From Diplosphaera chodatii (Eukaryota > Chlorophyta > Trebouxiophyceae > Prasiolales > Stichococcaceae): DNA of 64,000 nt. The position numbers were made by a program, and so were the translations under genes. The DNA is taken from the NCBI GenBank assembly GCA_032358165.1, contig JAALGY010000015.1:1302001-1366000 (forward strand), written 5' to 3'. This document shows positions 35,384 through 46,098 of the stretch, piece by piece (positions within the stretch are counted from its first letter, which is position 1; each line of letters opens with the position of its first letter). The notes beneath the pieces were generated by a model. The model did no database searches. It worked only from the letters and a program-made list of their open reading frames with translations, and was not told the origin of the DNA.

Positions 35384-38198
35384 CTACAGTCCATCGTCAT
35401 CATCATTGATGAGCGCTGTAAGCAGCAGGTCCTGCATGTAGCATAAGAGTAGTATAATTGTACCATACAACAACACTCCATGAGTGTTGTGGCCTGCTGC
35501 AGCATTTCAGGAGATAATGTGGCATGGACAGCGGTGGGGTCCAATGTCATGTGTGCTATCGAGTAGGCCGGTCACCTCATCGAGCAGGCCACCCAGCAGG
35601 CCGTCCCCCAGATGGTGGTCTGGCAGCGTGCTGAGCGGGATCTCTGGCGGCGGCAGCCCCTGCCCCTCTGCCACCAGCCTCTCCGTCTCCTCCAAGCTCT
35701 GCATCGCCACAAGGAAACCATGTGCCACCCGGTTCAAGAAATGAGCATCCTGCCCCATTTCTGCTGTGCCATACCACCTGCTCGGCGCATCATCTGAATG
35801 CAACAAGGCATGCTGCCAAGACGATCTGTGGCCGCAGACGCTCTACTGCGCAGGTGCTGTCAAGGCACCGCTGTTGACATGCTGTCCTGCAGACATGGTT
35901 GCACAGGTTGTCAAGTGTCAAAGCTGAGTTGGCAGTGCCTGGACGCCCTCCGGCATGCAGAAGGACTTGATGCTGGGTGCGCCCGGCGGCACCAGCCGAT
36001 CGTTCATTTCCGCCACGCCTGGCGGCAGGTCCCGCAGGAAGAAAGGGTGGCGCTGGATCTGTGCGGGCGCCACTTCGAGCAGAGTCAGCAGGGGCTTCCG
36101 TCACGCAGTGAATGCAGCACGTGAGCGCCGCAGCCGGGCCAGCAGCTGGGGCGCAGCATTGCAGGGTGCACTGCGGCTCAGTTGTGGTGCATCACGCCTG
36201 GCACTGCGAGCCCACCTGCGGGATGCTGATGCGCTGTTCGGGCTGCGCGACCAGCATGACCGCCAGCAGGGAGTGTGCTTCGGGTGACACCGCTATCCGC
36301 GGCGGCAGCTCGTACTCCAGCTTCAAGATACGCTGCGGGTAGAGTTACACAGGCCTCATGTGGCAGCAATCATCCGTCAACAGGACATGCTGCAGACTGG
36401 GTCCACAAATAATCTCAGGGACGTGCTGCGCGGCAAGCAAACGGTTGAAGCAGGCCAGCTCAGGAAGCAGCTGAAGAACGCCAGTGGATGACCGCCCGAC
36501 GGCAGCTGTGCTGTGAGCGCGGGCGCAGGCGCAGCTCACCTGCAGCATGACGTGCATGCGCTGGGGCGCCGGCAGGCGCTCGTCCTCCGGCCGGCTGAAG
36601 GGGTACGCGCCCGCCTGCAGTCTTATGTGAAGAATGTTAGATGTTGAAAAACTGTCAATTGTTTCCAGGTGGGCTAAACACCAGGCATGCAGCAGTGCAC
36701 GCGTGCAGCGCCTGCAGGTGGTTGGGCGGCTGTCACGTTGCCAGCCGACGCGAGACGACAAGGGCAGTGGGGTCCCCACCAGCATGATGTACAGCAGCAC
36801 GCCGCAGGACCAGACGTCAGCGGCCTTGGCGTTGTACGTCTTGCCCTTGGTGGTCAGTATGACCTCGGGCGCCAGGTAGGCCGGCGTGCCCACCCGCGAC
36901 CCCGGCGCGCTCTGGAAGTTCTCGTGCTGCGGGCCCACAACGCGAGTTCATCATGCTGCGGGCCCACAACGCGAGTTCACAGCATGCGCAGAGCGCACGA
37001 CACCCAAAGACGGACGTACCAGGCTTGAGTGGTGCTGACCAGCAGACCTTGCCTGTCCTGATTTGAGCTCGGTACCGGGCAGGTCGGGATCAAACCTTGG
37101 AGTAGCCGAAATCACAAATCTTCAGCAGTGGCCGTGGGTTGGAGTCCAGCAGAGCATTCTCCAGCTTGATGTCGCGGTTGGCGACGCCCTGCACAAGGCA
37201 GTGCTCTCAGCGCCGGCAGCCTGGCACATTGACATTGCCGCGCTTCGGCACCCCGCACATCATGACATGCATGGCACGGCTCGGGGTGGCCAGAAGCGGG
37301 CGGCTGGTCTGCCGCACCATGCGGTGGCAGTAGTCGATGCTGACGACGAGCTGCTGGAAATACCAGCGGGCGTCTGCCTCTGGCAGCCCCTTGGAGCGGC
37401 CGACAAGGCTGAACAGGTCGCCCCCCGAAGCATACTCCATCGTGATGGCCAAGTACTCTGGCGTCAGGAACACCTGCAAGCCCGTGTGGTGACTGGGTGG
37501 CTGCCGTCGGATGCGCTGGCCAGTACTCTGCACAAGTTAACATTGCGCGAAAGCCAGTGTACACAGCGGTCAGTGGCTCAATGCCCAACGGCCACACACA
37601 CCTCGCGCATCTCCACGATGTGCGGGTGGATCAGGCGCCTGTGGTTCAGGATCTCCCGCTGCACATACTTCGTGACCTGTGCACACGGTCGACAGGTATG
37701 TGCTTACGGCATGGGGTAACATGGTTGCTGCACAAGATGCATGCTGTGCAGATGCAGATGTGCCACAGGCGTAGCTGTTTTCTTGGGACACGGTGTGCTG
37801 CACCAGCTGGTTACCTTGTCGCCGCGCTCAATGAACTTGATGGCGACCTGCTGCCGACTCACGCGGTCGTACGCAAGCTGAACGAAGCCAAAGGTGCCCC
37901 TGTTGAGGTCCTCCAGCTGCATGCAAGCAGCAGCGCACCCTCAGGCTGCTGTGTCACCCTGTTCACCGCATGCGGAGATGCACTATATGTCAGCCTGTGG
38001 CGCGAGATCGCCTTCCGCACTCACCCATTGGTACCGAGGGTGACCCTGCGACGGATGCAAGCGGGTGTCACTGACTGTTGGCAGCCCCATTGCCGCCGGT
38101 TCGCAGGCAATGCAGGCGCAACACCATTAGGCAAGGATACTCCTGGCGCCGGTCACCTCGAGGGGCATGTTCTTGGGGTTGTGCGGCATATGCGACAT
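35384..38198 (-). CDS. SnRK2-type Ser/Thr protein kinase, copy A
   Basis: SnRK2 kinases act in osmotic and nutrient-stress signalling in plants and algae. The likely start is [14 protein letters not shown] at 38,198, spliced to [20 protein letters not shown] (~37,915). Then: [15 protein letters not shown] with the ATP-site Lys, [20 protein letters not shown] (~37,440), [15 protein letters not shown] (~37,180), [28 protein letters not shown] (~36,920), [33 protein letters not shown] (~36,600) and [19 protein letters not shown] (~36,030). The C-terminus is [13 protein letters not shown] and a final exon [15 protein letters not shown], the acidic patch of the subfamily. The HRD motif reads NRD. 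A tandem duplication at the intron before HENFQ duplicates the acceptor. MQLEDL at 37,922 is a fallback start. Confidence 0.92.
36925..36979. repeat. 29-bp tandem duplication spanning a splice acceptor
   Basis: The 26-base segment beginning tgctgcgggcccacaacgcg occurs at 36,925-36,950 and 36,954-36,979, spaced 29 bases. Read on the minus strand each copy ends in a gtgggcccgcag acceptor, so the SnRK2 intron has two identical candidate 3' splice sites. Confidence 0.9.
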
Positions 38199-39076
38199 GA
38201 CATCCGACTGCGTTTCCTGTGCAGACGGCTGCTCTTGCTGCACCCCTCTGCGCTGTTGTACTGCGCTTCAGCTCAGCCCTCAGCGGTCGACGTTGATGTC
38301 GCACACTATAGCAAAAACGAAGTGCATCTCTTATAATCAGTCCGTAGTGCGTGCTTGAGCTTCAAGCAGAGCACATCTTGCTTATGGTAAAACGAGATCA
38401 CCACGCTGTGAATATCGCTCAAAATTTGAGGCCGCAAACAACAACCTCGACAGTGCTCGCACTTCGTTGCACGCACGACAGGGCTGAATGCAGCAACACA
38501 CGCAGATGTGGTGTGCAGCGGCACGCACTGGAGTGCGTCGGTTACCAATCTCACGTCATCGACACCGAACGACACGGCGGCCAATCGGCGGTCAGGTATT
38601 CATCTACATCAGGGCGCTGGGATGGCCACGCTGGAATGATGGCCAACGTTACTGGCTGTTATGTCGCTGTGCGTTCAAAAGCGTAACTTTTTTGCGTCAG
38701 AGTCAGGTGCAACCCGCAGACATGCAGGCACACGGTGCTGCAGACCCTTACATGGCACTACTGCCGCAGCGAAACATCTCTCGAGGCACAATCTCATTGC
38801 TAGCATGACTCTGCTATCTGGTGACAAGTGCTATAGACTCCGCAACTTGGCCTGAGAAGGCTGACGCAATGCAGATCTGTCCAAGACATGCAGCCGATGT
38901 AAGCCAGCGCCAAACCGCGGCGCAAAGCAAAGCGAATAGAACGTTGAGTTACGATACCCTGGTGGGTGGCTCTTCAGCAGCATCATACACTTGTGCCCAT
39001 GCCCCCTGCACATGAGCATTGGCACGCAACGCAATAAGCTGAATAGCAGCAGCTCGCCAGCATGACAGCGACACCC
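38199..39076. other. Spacer between the two SnRK2 genes
   Basis: About 880 bases between the start of copy A and the stop of copy B. The composition is less GC-rich than the genes, with no recognisable exon, RNA gene or clear repeat. It should contain the promoter of copy A. Confidence 0.45.
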
Positions 39077-41351
39077 TCATGTAAATGAGCGTGGGCTTAC
39101 AAGCATGGTGCACTGCAATGTGTACAATGCCAGGGTCTGCTTACATTCATCAAATGTCTGTGACTCGTACGCCTCAGCGTCCATGGCATCGTCGATATAC
39201 CTGCGAGTTTGCACGGTTGAACCACTCACTCAGAGCCATCATCAAAGGCACCCGCGAGCAAAGGCGTAGCAGCAACACTTGCACACCAGACATATGTCCA
39301 ATGACAGCAGACTGCTTGCAGCAAACAGCTTGACGCACTCGTCCTGGTCCCAGCCAGCCGGACCGGCTGGCGGGTGCTGTGCCTGCCGCACGATCCTGGC
39401 AATGTCCTCTGCTGTCTGCATGGCAGTTGGGTTTACAGCAGGTTAGCCAACCTTGCAGCAGCAGCAGCAGCAGCAGCCGGCTTTGAGGCTCTTGCATGCA
39501 AAATCGAGCCCATTTTGCATGCCGCGGCGCGTGGTGCTCTTGTTGAGCAGCACACAGCAGAATGCGCAGCTGCAGAGGCGGACCAGCATGATGCTCACCT
39601 GGAGGCCTGGCGCTGGCGGGGGCAGGTTGTCATTCATCTCCTTCACGCCGGGCGGCAGGTCCTTCAAGTACCAGGGGTGCCGCTGGATGTCCTCCACGGT
39701 GTAGCGGCTGGCGGGGTCTGGCACCAAAATGTTCTTCAGCAGGTCCTTGCACTCGCGCGACACCCGCACGTGCGGCGGGAACTCGTACTCCACACGCAGA
39801 ATCCTCTGCAGTGCCATAGGAACAAGTGTCAGAGATACTATCAAGCTCAGGGAGGTGGCACCCCTTGCACATTAGGCATGCATGGAGTGTTAGGGCAGCA
39901 GCCGGTCGTGGAGCATGCAACGTGCCTGAATCATCTTCTGCAGTTTCTGGTTGTCGTGCTTGTCCTCTGGTCGCTCGAAGGGGTACGCTCCCACCAACAT
40001 AACGTACAGCATGACGCCACACGACCAGATGTCGGCAATCTGCAGGAGTGTACAAATGCGTCACCATCCGAGCCCGAGCCCCAGCTTGGCAGCCTCAGAA
40101 CAACAGTACATGCGAGCAGATGCTGAAGCACAGCACAGCGCACCTTGCCGTCGTATGTCTGCCCTTTTGTCGTCATGATGACCTCTGGGGCAAGGTATGC
40201 TGGCGTGCCCACCCTTGACCCCGGGGCTGACTGAAACTTCTCGTGCTGCAGCACATCGGGCCATAGAATGTCATCTCCCCTGATTGTGCTTTCTAGCATA
40301 CATGCAACACCATGCAGGGAGTAGGGCTGAGCTCACCTTCGAGTACCCAAAGTCGCAGATCTTGACCAGTGGGCGCGGGCTGCCATCCAACAACGTGTTT
40401 TCGAGCTTGATGTCGCGGTTGGCGACACCCTATTGAGCACACCATGGCCAATGTCGTCTATCATTCACCGGTGTTGGCTCACCACCATGTGTTTGGTAAG
40501 ATGCAGCAGAGGATCAACGACAAGCAGCAGCTTCATCCTACTATCGAAGCAACACAAAAGCACACCATTTTATGGACGTAATCCACGCCCACAATGAGCT
40601 GCTGGAAGAACCACCGGGCCTCGCTCTCCTTGAGGCCGCCCTTCCGCACTACATGCTCAAACATGTCTCCCCCTGATGCGAACTCCATGGCAATGGCCAG
40701 GTATTGTGGCGTGAGGAAAGCCTGCGCATAAAGCAACCAACGTTGACGAATGCCCAACGATCGACAGGCTTGCACAGAAGCACAGCTGCATGTCACACTA
40801 CACTACGCTTCGCATTGCTAATAGCGCACCTCCTTGAACTGCACTATGTGCGGGTGCATCAGAGTGCGGTGGTTCTGGATCTCCCGCTCCACATACTTTG
40901 TGACCTGGCAGACAAGGATACAGGGTTGACAGCAACTTCGGCAGAGGGAGGTTCACGTCGACAGGGTTACTCGCAAGGCAGGACGAAGAGGATGGTGATT
41001 GTGCTGTTTGGCAGCATCCTGCTGAGACGGATCTCTTCCTGCATGTGCGCACCTTGTCGCCCCGCTCAATGAATTTGATGGCGACCTGCTGCCCGGTGGT
41101 CTTGTCCATGGCCAGCTCCACAAAGCCGAAGGTGCCGCTGTTTAGGTCCCGCACCTTCTTGTACCTACAATGGATGAAGAGGGTGAGAACATGGGTGATG
41201 CCAGTTGTCTGCATCCCTGTTCCCTCCGGTGCATCGAGGGGGGAACTTCCCAGACGACATTAGGACGGTTACAGGAGCTGCAAGGATGATCGACGCACTT
41301 TGGGTGGTCGGCGCCCAGGGGCTCATTTGTGGTCGCTGCCTTGTTCGACAT
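39077..41351 (-). CDS. SnRK2-type Ser/Thr protein kinase, copy B
   Basis: A paralogue of the neighbouring kinase in the same orientation. The proposed first exon is [17 protein letters not shown] at 41,351, spliced to [20 protein letters not shown] (~41,165). Then: [35 protein letters not shown] (~40,700), [20 protein letters not shown] (~40,410), [29 protein letters not shown] (~40,235), [20 protein letters not shown] (~40,020), [20 protein letters not shown] (~39,795) and [20 protein letters not shown] (~39,670). The C-terminus is [16 protein letters not shown] (~39,410) and a last exon [20 protein letters not shown] (~39,195), with stop at 39,077. As in copy A, HRD is NRD while the DFG and Lys are intact. 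A (GCA)7 run lies in an intron near 39,455. Confidence 0.92.
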
Positions 41352-42079
41352 GGCGTCCCCCTCAGGACCGGTGCCCGGCCTGGGCTCTACCAGCACGTTG
41401 CCCTTCCGGCCCGTGGCACCACGGTTGCCAATTGCTGCTGGCTACAGCGCCTGCCACCCCCTGGCCAAGCTGCCACAAGGTGGGAGTTTGTGCCTCCCTG
41501 TTCAGGCCGGTGGTGCCCGCCGTGCTGATGGCGGCGATCAGCTGCTGCAGCACCTACTCACAGGGATCAGCTGGTACCAGGCGCCTGCGCCGCCGCCTCA
41601 ATGCCGAAGTCCGGCGTCACGGCTGTGCAGCTCGCTGTGCACACACCTCAGGGGTGGGCGTAGTCTGTCCAAAATTGGAAGCGCGAGGCCTGGGCCGACC
41701 GCAGCAAAGGGCAGTGTCAGTCGTGGGAGCGACTGGACCGGGATGCTGACGGCTTGGCCAGCTGTTATTGCAACAACAGCACCAGGCTTGCAGGCTACCC
41801 AGCTTGTCAGTGAGGGAGTCCAACGGAAGCTGCACTGCACATTTTCACAGGAAGCCGGATGCTGAGGGGCGAGAGGATTAGCTCGAAACCCAGTCTGGGT
41901 AGCTGCTAGTTGAGGTGACTAACCCAGAACAGGCCCGTTCAAACTCGGTCAAACGTCAACCACGCATCCACGATTGAGCTGGACGACCCGCAGCTCGGGC
42001 AGGCTGATCTACCGTGATTGTCTAGTGCGGCTGCCAGCACACCCGCGCGTTGTGTGGTCTCTGCACCCCAGCCTCCAGC
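41352..42079. promoter_or_regulatory. Divergent region between SnRK2 copy B and the GET2-like gene
   Basis: About 730 bases, probably with both promoters and leaders. It is GC-rich and open in several frames on both strands, but I saw no conserved domain. A noncoding first exon of copy B could lie here. Confidence 0.4.
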
Positions 42080-43570
42080 ATGGCCACTGCAGCTACGAAG
42101 TCCACTAACGAGGCACGTCGCCGCAAGCTGTTGGCCCGTGGGAAGGAGCGGCTGAATCATATCACTTCTGGCAGCAATCAGGACGGCGTGTCGCGGTCCC
42201 CTGACTTCCATGCGCAGGACCCGCCTGTGCGGCAGACCAGCCTCACTCCAGCGGCATCAGGTCGGCAGCTTACCTCGCTGCGTGAGAGCAGCGCCCTCTG
42301 ATGCAGGGCTGTTCGAGTGTCATGCATATAACATGATGCTGTGCTGTGCTCGTGAAGTCATCCTGGGCCACCATGTGCTGTGCATCTTGCACGCGGGACA
42401 AATGCTTGTCAGGAGATGGCCCGTGCTGACGGTCCTGTCTAGCACACAGGCCTGCTGCCAGGCGAGAACTATCGGGAGGGCGCAGCGCAGCGATCCAAGT
42501 CCTGGCTGGCAAGGCAGGAGTCGCCGCCATCGTCCAGGGAGTCCTCGCCGGACGGGCCGTCAGCGCACCGGCACACCAGCGCCCTGCTCGATGAGAACAC
42601 CGTTAGCCCGCTGGAACCAGCACACTCGGCGTCACTGGCGCCCGTGTCATCCCCTGCCGGAGACTACGCGTCTGATGAGGAGGCAGGCAGCATGCCCAAC
42701 AGCCCAATCGTGACACGCTCGAGTGTGAGCAGCGGCACAGTCCTTGCAGAAGCACTGCCGTCCGCCGCTCACTCGCCACAGCCGCTGCCGCCGGCCCCAA
42801 CCCCTAACGGGACACATGCAGCGTCGCCAGAGCCCTCTCGTAGCAACCGCTGGGCCAAACATGGCAGCCGGGGCGGGACGACAACCGACATCCAGCCCGC
42901 AGCATCCGCACACAGCCCGCAGCGTCAGCCGGTGCACGGATCGGCGGCCTTCCAGCAGGCCCTCTCAGCAACTGCTCCAGCTCGGACGCTGCTGTCAGTC
43001 GCATGTGCATGCTTCTTCTATGCTGGCGGACCCGAGGCGGTAGCAGTCGGTTGGCAGCAGCACTTGGGTCAGCCGCTGCCAGGCGCCGTTCTGCTGCAGC
43101 ACGTGCCACAACTTGCAGCCCTGCTCGCTCTGCAGCTGCTTGTCATGCTGCTGACCTGCCTGCTCAGGAGCCCAGTGCATCCGCAACCGACGGCAGCATC
43201 TTTGCTGGGTGGCCTGTGGGGTATGGCTAGTGCAGCATCGCCGCAGCTGCACTCGACCCTCAGCGTCATCTGGGCACTGTACCAGCACCTGTGGCAGGTG
43301 CTGTGCACTGGAAGTCCTGTTGAAATGGAGTTGGAGCCCTGCTGCTGACAGTTTGAGGTGGTTGTCATGCACCAATCACGGGCGTGCTGCTGATATGATA
43401 TTGCTGTGCTGCAGGACGTCGCCGTGTACATCTTCACGGTGGCACTGTGTACAGAAGCCGGGGCGCCGAGATACCATGGCCATTGGCGGCATCTGCACAG
43501 CCTGGTGCACCATCGTGTGTCACAACTGTCGCCTGGTTGGCGGGTCGCTGCCGGGCGCTGGACCCTTTAA
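42080..43570 (+). CDS. GET2: GET2/CAML-like ER receptor for tail-anchored protein insertion
   Basis: The family pairs with GET1 in the ER membrane to receive the GET3-tail-anchored cargo complex. The cytosolic N-terminus carries the GET3-binding signature: MATAATKSTNEARRRKLLAR followed by GKERLNHITSG (cf. the RRRK...R(L/I)N.I pattern of CAML and Get2). Exon 2 from ~42,450 encodes a long Ser/Pro-rich disordered linker. Membrane segments follow: ARTLLSVACACFFYAGG (~42,990), LQHVPQLAALLALQLLVMLL (~43,100) and, after an intron, DVAVYIFTVALCTEAGAP (~43,417). The stop is at 43,570. Three C-terminal TM segments after a charged N-terminus is the family layout. Overall identity to named members is low outside the N-terminal motif. 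Confidence 0.72.
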
Positions 43571-43941
43571 CAGATCTGCTGCCAACAGTGATTGTATAAC
43601 GGCCAGTGTCCAGATATAAGGGTGGTTGGTAGCCTCGTGGGTGCTTGCCTGTGCATGATTCGTTGCCACGTTGGAGCCTGCTCTGCATGTGGTTTGCTAG
43701 CTTGAGATGGGGAATGTGACCATGATCGTTGGGTGCTACTATGGTTTGTGATCTGGTGATCTTGCTGCGCGTGCGTGTATAGCACTAGTAGCATTGAGAG
43801 GGGAGGTTGCTTCGTTGTAGCAGAGCAGTTCGGTTCGGGGTTCGGTGCCTTCGTTGTAGCAGAGCAGATGCTAACACAGCAATCGCAGGTCAAAGCATCA
43901 CGTGGTTCGGGTGTGAGTTGGCCCGTGTGCCATCGACCAAA
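43571..43941. other. Convergent 3' flanks of GET2-like and fibrillin genes
   Basis: No gene seen. It holds two copies of the 19-base cttcgttgtagcagagcag at 43,810-43,828 and 43,849-43,867 (period 39). Confidence 0.5.
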
Positions 43942-45675
43942 TTAGACCTGCTGCTCGTTCTGACCGCCACGCCAGAGAACTGTCGCAATGGCACCGGCCA
44001 GGAGGCCAACCACCACCGCCGCTGCCCTGGAGACAAGTGAGGCACCATGCGCCAGCCTCACTGTGCCAGCGACCAGGCCCACCACTGCAGCTGCCAGCAA
44101 TGCCCAGCCTATTGCGGTCGTCTGGCGCTGCCCAACCTGGTCCATTTCTGCAGCATGACGGCCACATTGCCAATTCATATGCAGGCATTGTGCGAAGGGG
44201 ATCACCAGTGACAGAGCAGCGTGCCATGCTGCAAAGGACCAGACAGTGTTGCATGCCACCACAGGGCAGTCAGTGCAGGAAGCACATGGTCAGAAGCAGC
44301 CTCTGCCTCGAATGAGGTGTCTTGTGTACGACTCACCAGCTTGATCTGAGCTGCCACCACGGATGAAAACAAACCTGCACAGATACAGGTGTCTTATGCC
44401 TGACAGGTGCATTACAGGTCTTAGTGACACATATTGAGACAGCACATGCCATATCGCTGAATGGCATCAAATACACTATCACAAATGCCATTAAAGCCTC
44501 ATCAATCATCATCACTTGACTGGCTACACCAGGTACCCTACAAGCCCTGGTAATGCAGACCTGCTGCCACGACTGCCGCGCCCCAATCGCATGCGCTCGT
44601 CAAGGTAGGTCGTCGTCAGAGTCACATTGGACTCTGGCCCTATACGAAGGCACACCTCGCTGCCCAAGCATAGCACCGGCCGCTGGAAGAACACCTGCAG
44701 GAAGACATGGTCGGCCTCTGCGTCACAGCAGCGGATGGCAGCAGCATCTTTCCAGACCACAAGCACTCAGAAAGCAGCTCTGACGTGACTGCTGCTGGGG
44801 TACTGCTGTGGCGCTTTCGGCTGTCATCAGCACATGCATGCCGCACCTTGACGGTATCAGCTGCATCCCCCACAACCTCAAAGCGGCCCCGCAGGCCCAC
44901 ATAGCCTGTCAGCAGGCCCAGCAGCCGGAAGCCAACTTTGTTGGTGACGACGTCAGGCTGCAGAACGCTCTGGCACAGCTGCGTCGTACGGAACAGCTGC
45001 CGGCCAAGGCGGCTTCGGAAACGGCCGCCAGCCGCTGCAGCAGGTGAGCATCGCACAGGTGCAATGCCAGTGAACGACACGGTGGTGATGGGATTGTCAC
45101 ATCATGCGGTGTCGTTGATGCCTGTCACGCAAATGTACCAAACCAAAGGACACACGTTGGCCGTCCTGACGTGCTGCTCTGCGCGTCGACACATATGCCA
45201 CCTGGTAGTTGCCAAATATGAGCGGGTTTTCGACAGGCCGCTTGCTGCCAGGTGGCTGTGACTGCTCGACATCTTCTATCAAATCGTCGATATGTTGTTG
45301 TTCCGTTTCCTCCAGCTGCTCTCCTGCGCCTGTGCATCACCAACTGCAGTGAGCAGGGTGCTTGGTGCGTCAGCAGCACATGCACAGCTGCGGCTGTGTG
45401 GTATGCCAGCTGAGCTTTCACACGGTCTCACCCAAAACAGCGTTGATCTCACCTATCCCTTTGCACAACTCGAATATCTGGTCGACAGGTTCAGTTTGCT
45501 GTGCAGCTGCCGCGGCTGCAGCATCACGCCTGGCGCGGCGCAGCGGCCTCGACCACTGGAACATTCCCTGGGCAGACTTACTGCGTAGATCAAGACATGC
45601 AGGAAGAACACCTGAGCGATGATGGCTGAAGGTCAGCGATCTGGTGCCATAGCTGCCCGCCAGTAGTGGCTGCAT
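43942..45675 (-). CDS. Plastid fibrillin (PAP) with C-terminal membrane hairpin
   Basis: Fibrillins are plastid lipid-associated lipocalin-like proteins of plastoglobules and thylakoids. The start is MQPLLAGSYGTRSLTFSHHR at 45,675, Ser/Arg-rich and leading to RRARRDAAAAAAAQQ, a typical plastid transit end. The mature part is EPVDQIFELCKGIGEINAVL; then HIDDLIEDVEQ, ENPLIFGNYQVAYVSTRRA (~45,215), VTNKVGFRLLGLLTGYVGLR plus GRFEVVGDAADTVKV (~44,900), VTLTTTYLDERMRLGRGSRG (~44,600) and, spliced in phase, SRFVFIRGGSSDQA. The LGRGSRGSxFVFxR block is diagnostic. A last exon, EMDQVGQRQTTAIGWALLAA, continues into two hydrophobic segments ending in GLLAGAIATVLWRGG. Most fibrillins stop soon after the FVF block, so the hairpin is unusual. 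Confidence 0.85.
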
Positions 45676-46098
45676 GTATGCGGTATCAGCAGTCTCGAGC
45701 GAGCATCCTTGATGGAAGACTGCGATCGCCACAGCAGCGTCGATGCTCTGACAATCAGGGGACGGTCGTCTCACAATTTAGCGGCTGCTGTGCATGCACC
45801 ATGCAGTTGCGCAACGACAGAAGGCTGGATTGATATCTTGGTTGCTGATCATGCTGCTATAGCTGCTTTGCTGCAGCTGCTTGCACAATGCCAGGTCATC
45901 GATCCAGGATGCAGAGGTCAGACCGTCAGAGTTACAGACTGCACCAGAATCGTCTACCTGCCCTCATACTATGACATCGCTTACGGATGCCGCCCGTGTG
46001 TAGCGCTGTTGCTCTGGCATGCCGTTTTTGAAGGACAGCGATCGTGCTGGCCACCTGGACTGCATGCGACAATACACCAAGCGGGCCGCACAGCCGTC
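45676..46098. promoter_or_regulatory. Shared upstream region of fibrillin and F-box genes
   Basis: A 423-base divergent gap. The frame upstream of the F-box ATG is open but shows no domain. Confidence 0.4.

Noticed and set aside
41329..41865. A 178-codon plus-strand frame upstream of the GET2-like gene
   Set aside because: It crosses the SnRK2 copy B first exon in antisense and shows no domain or splice logic.
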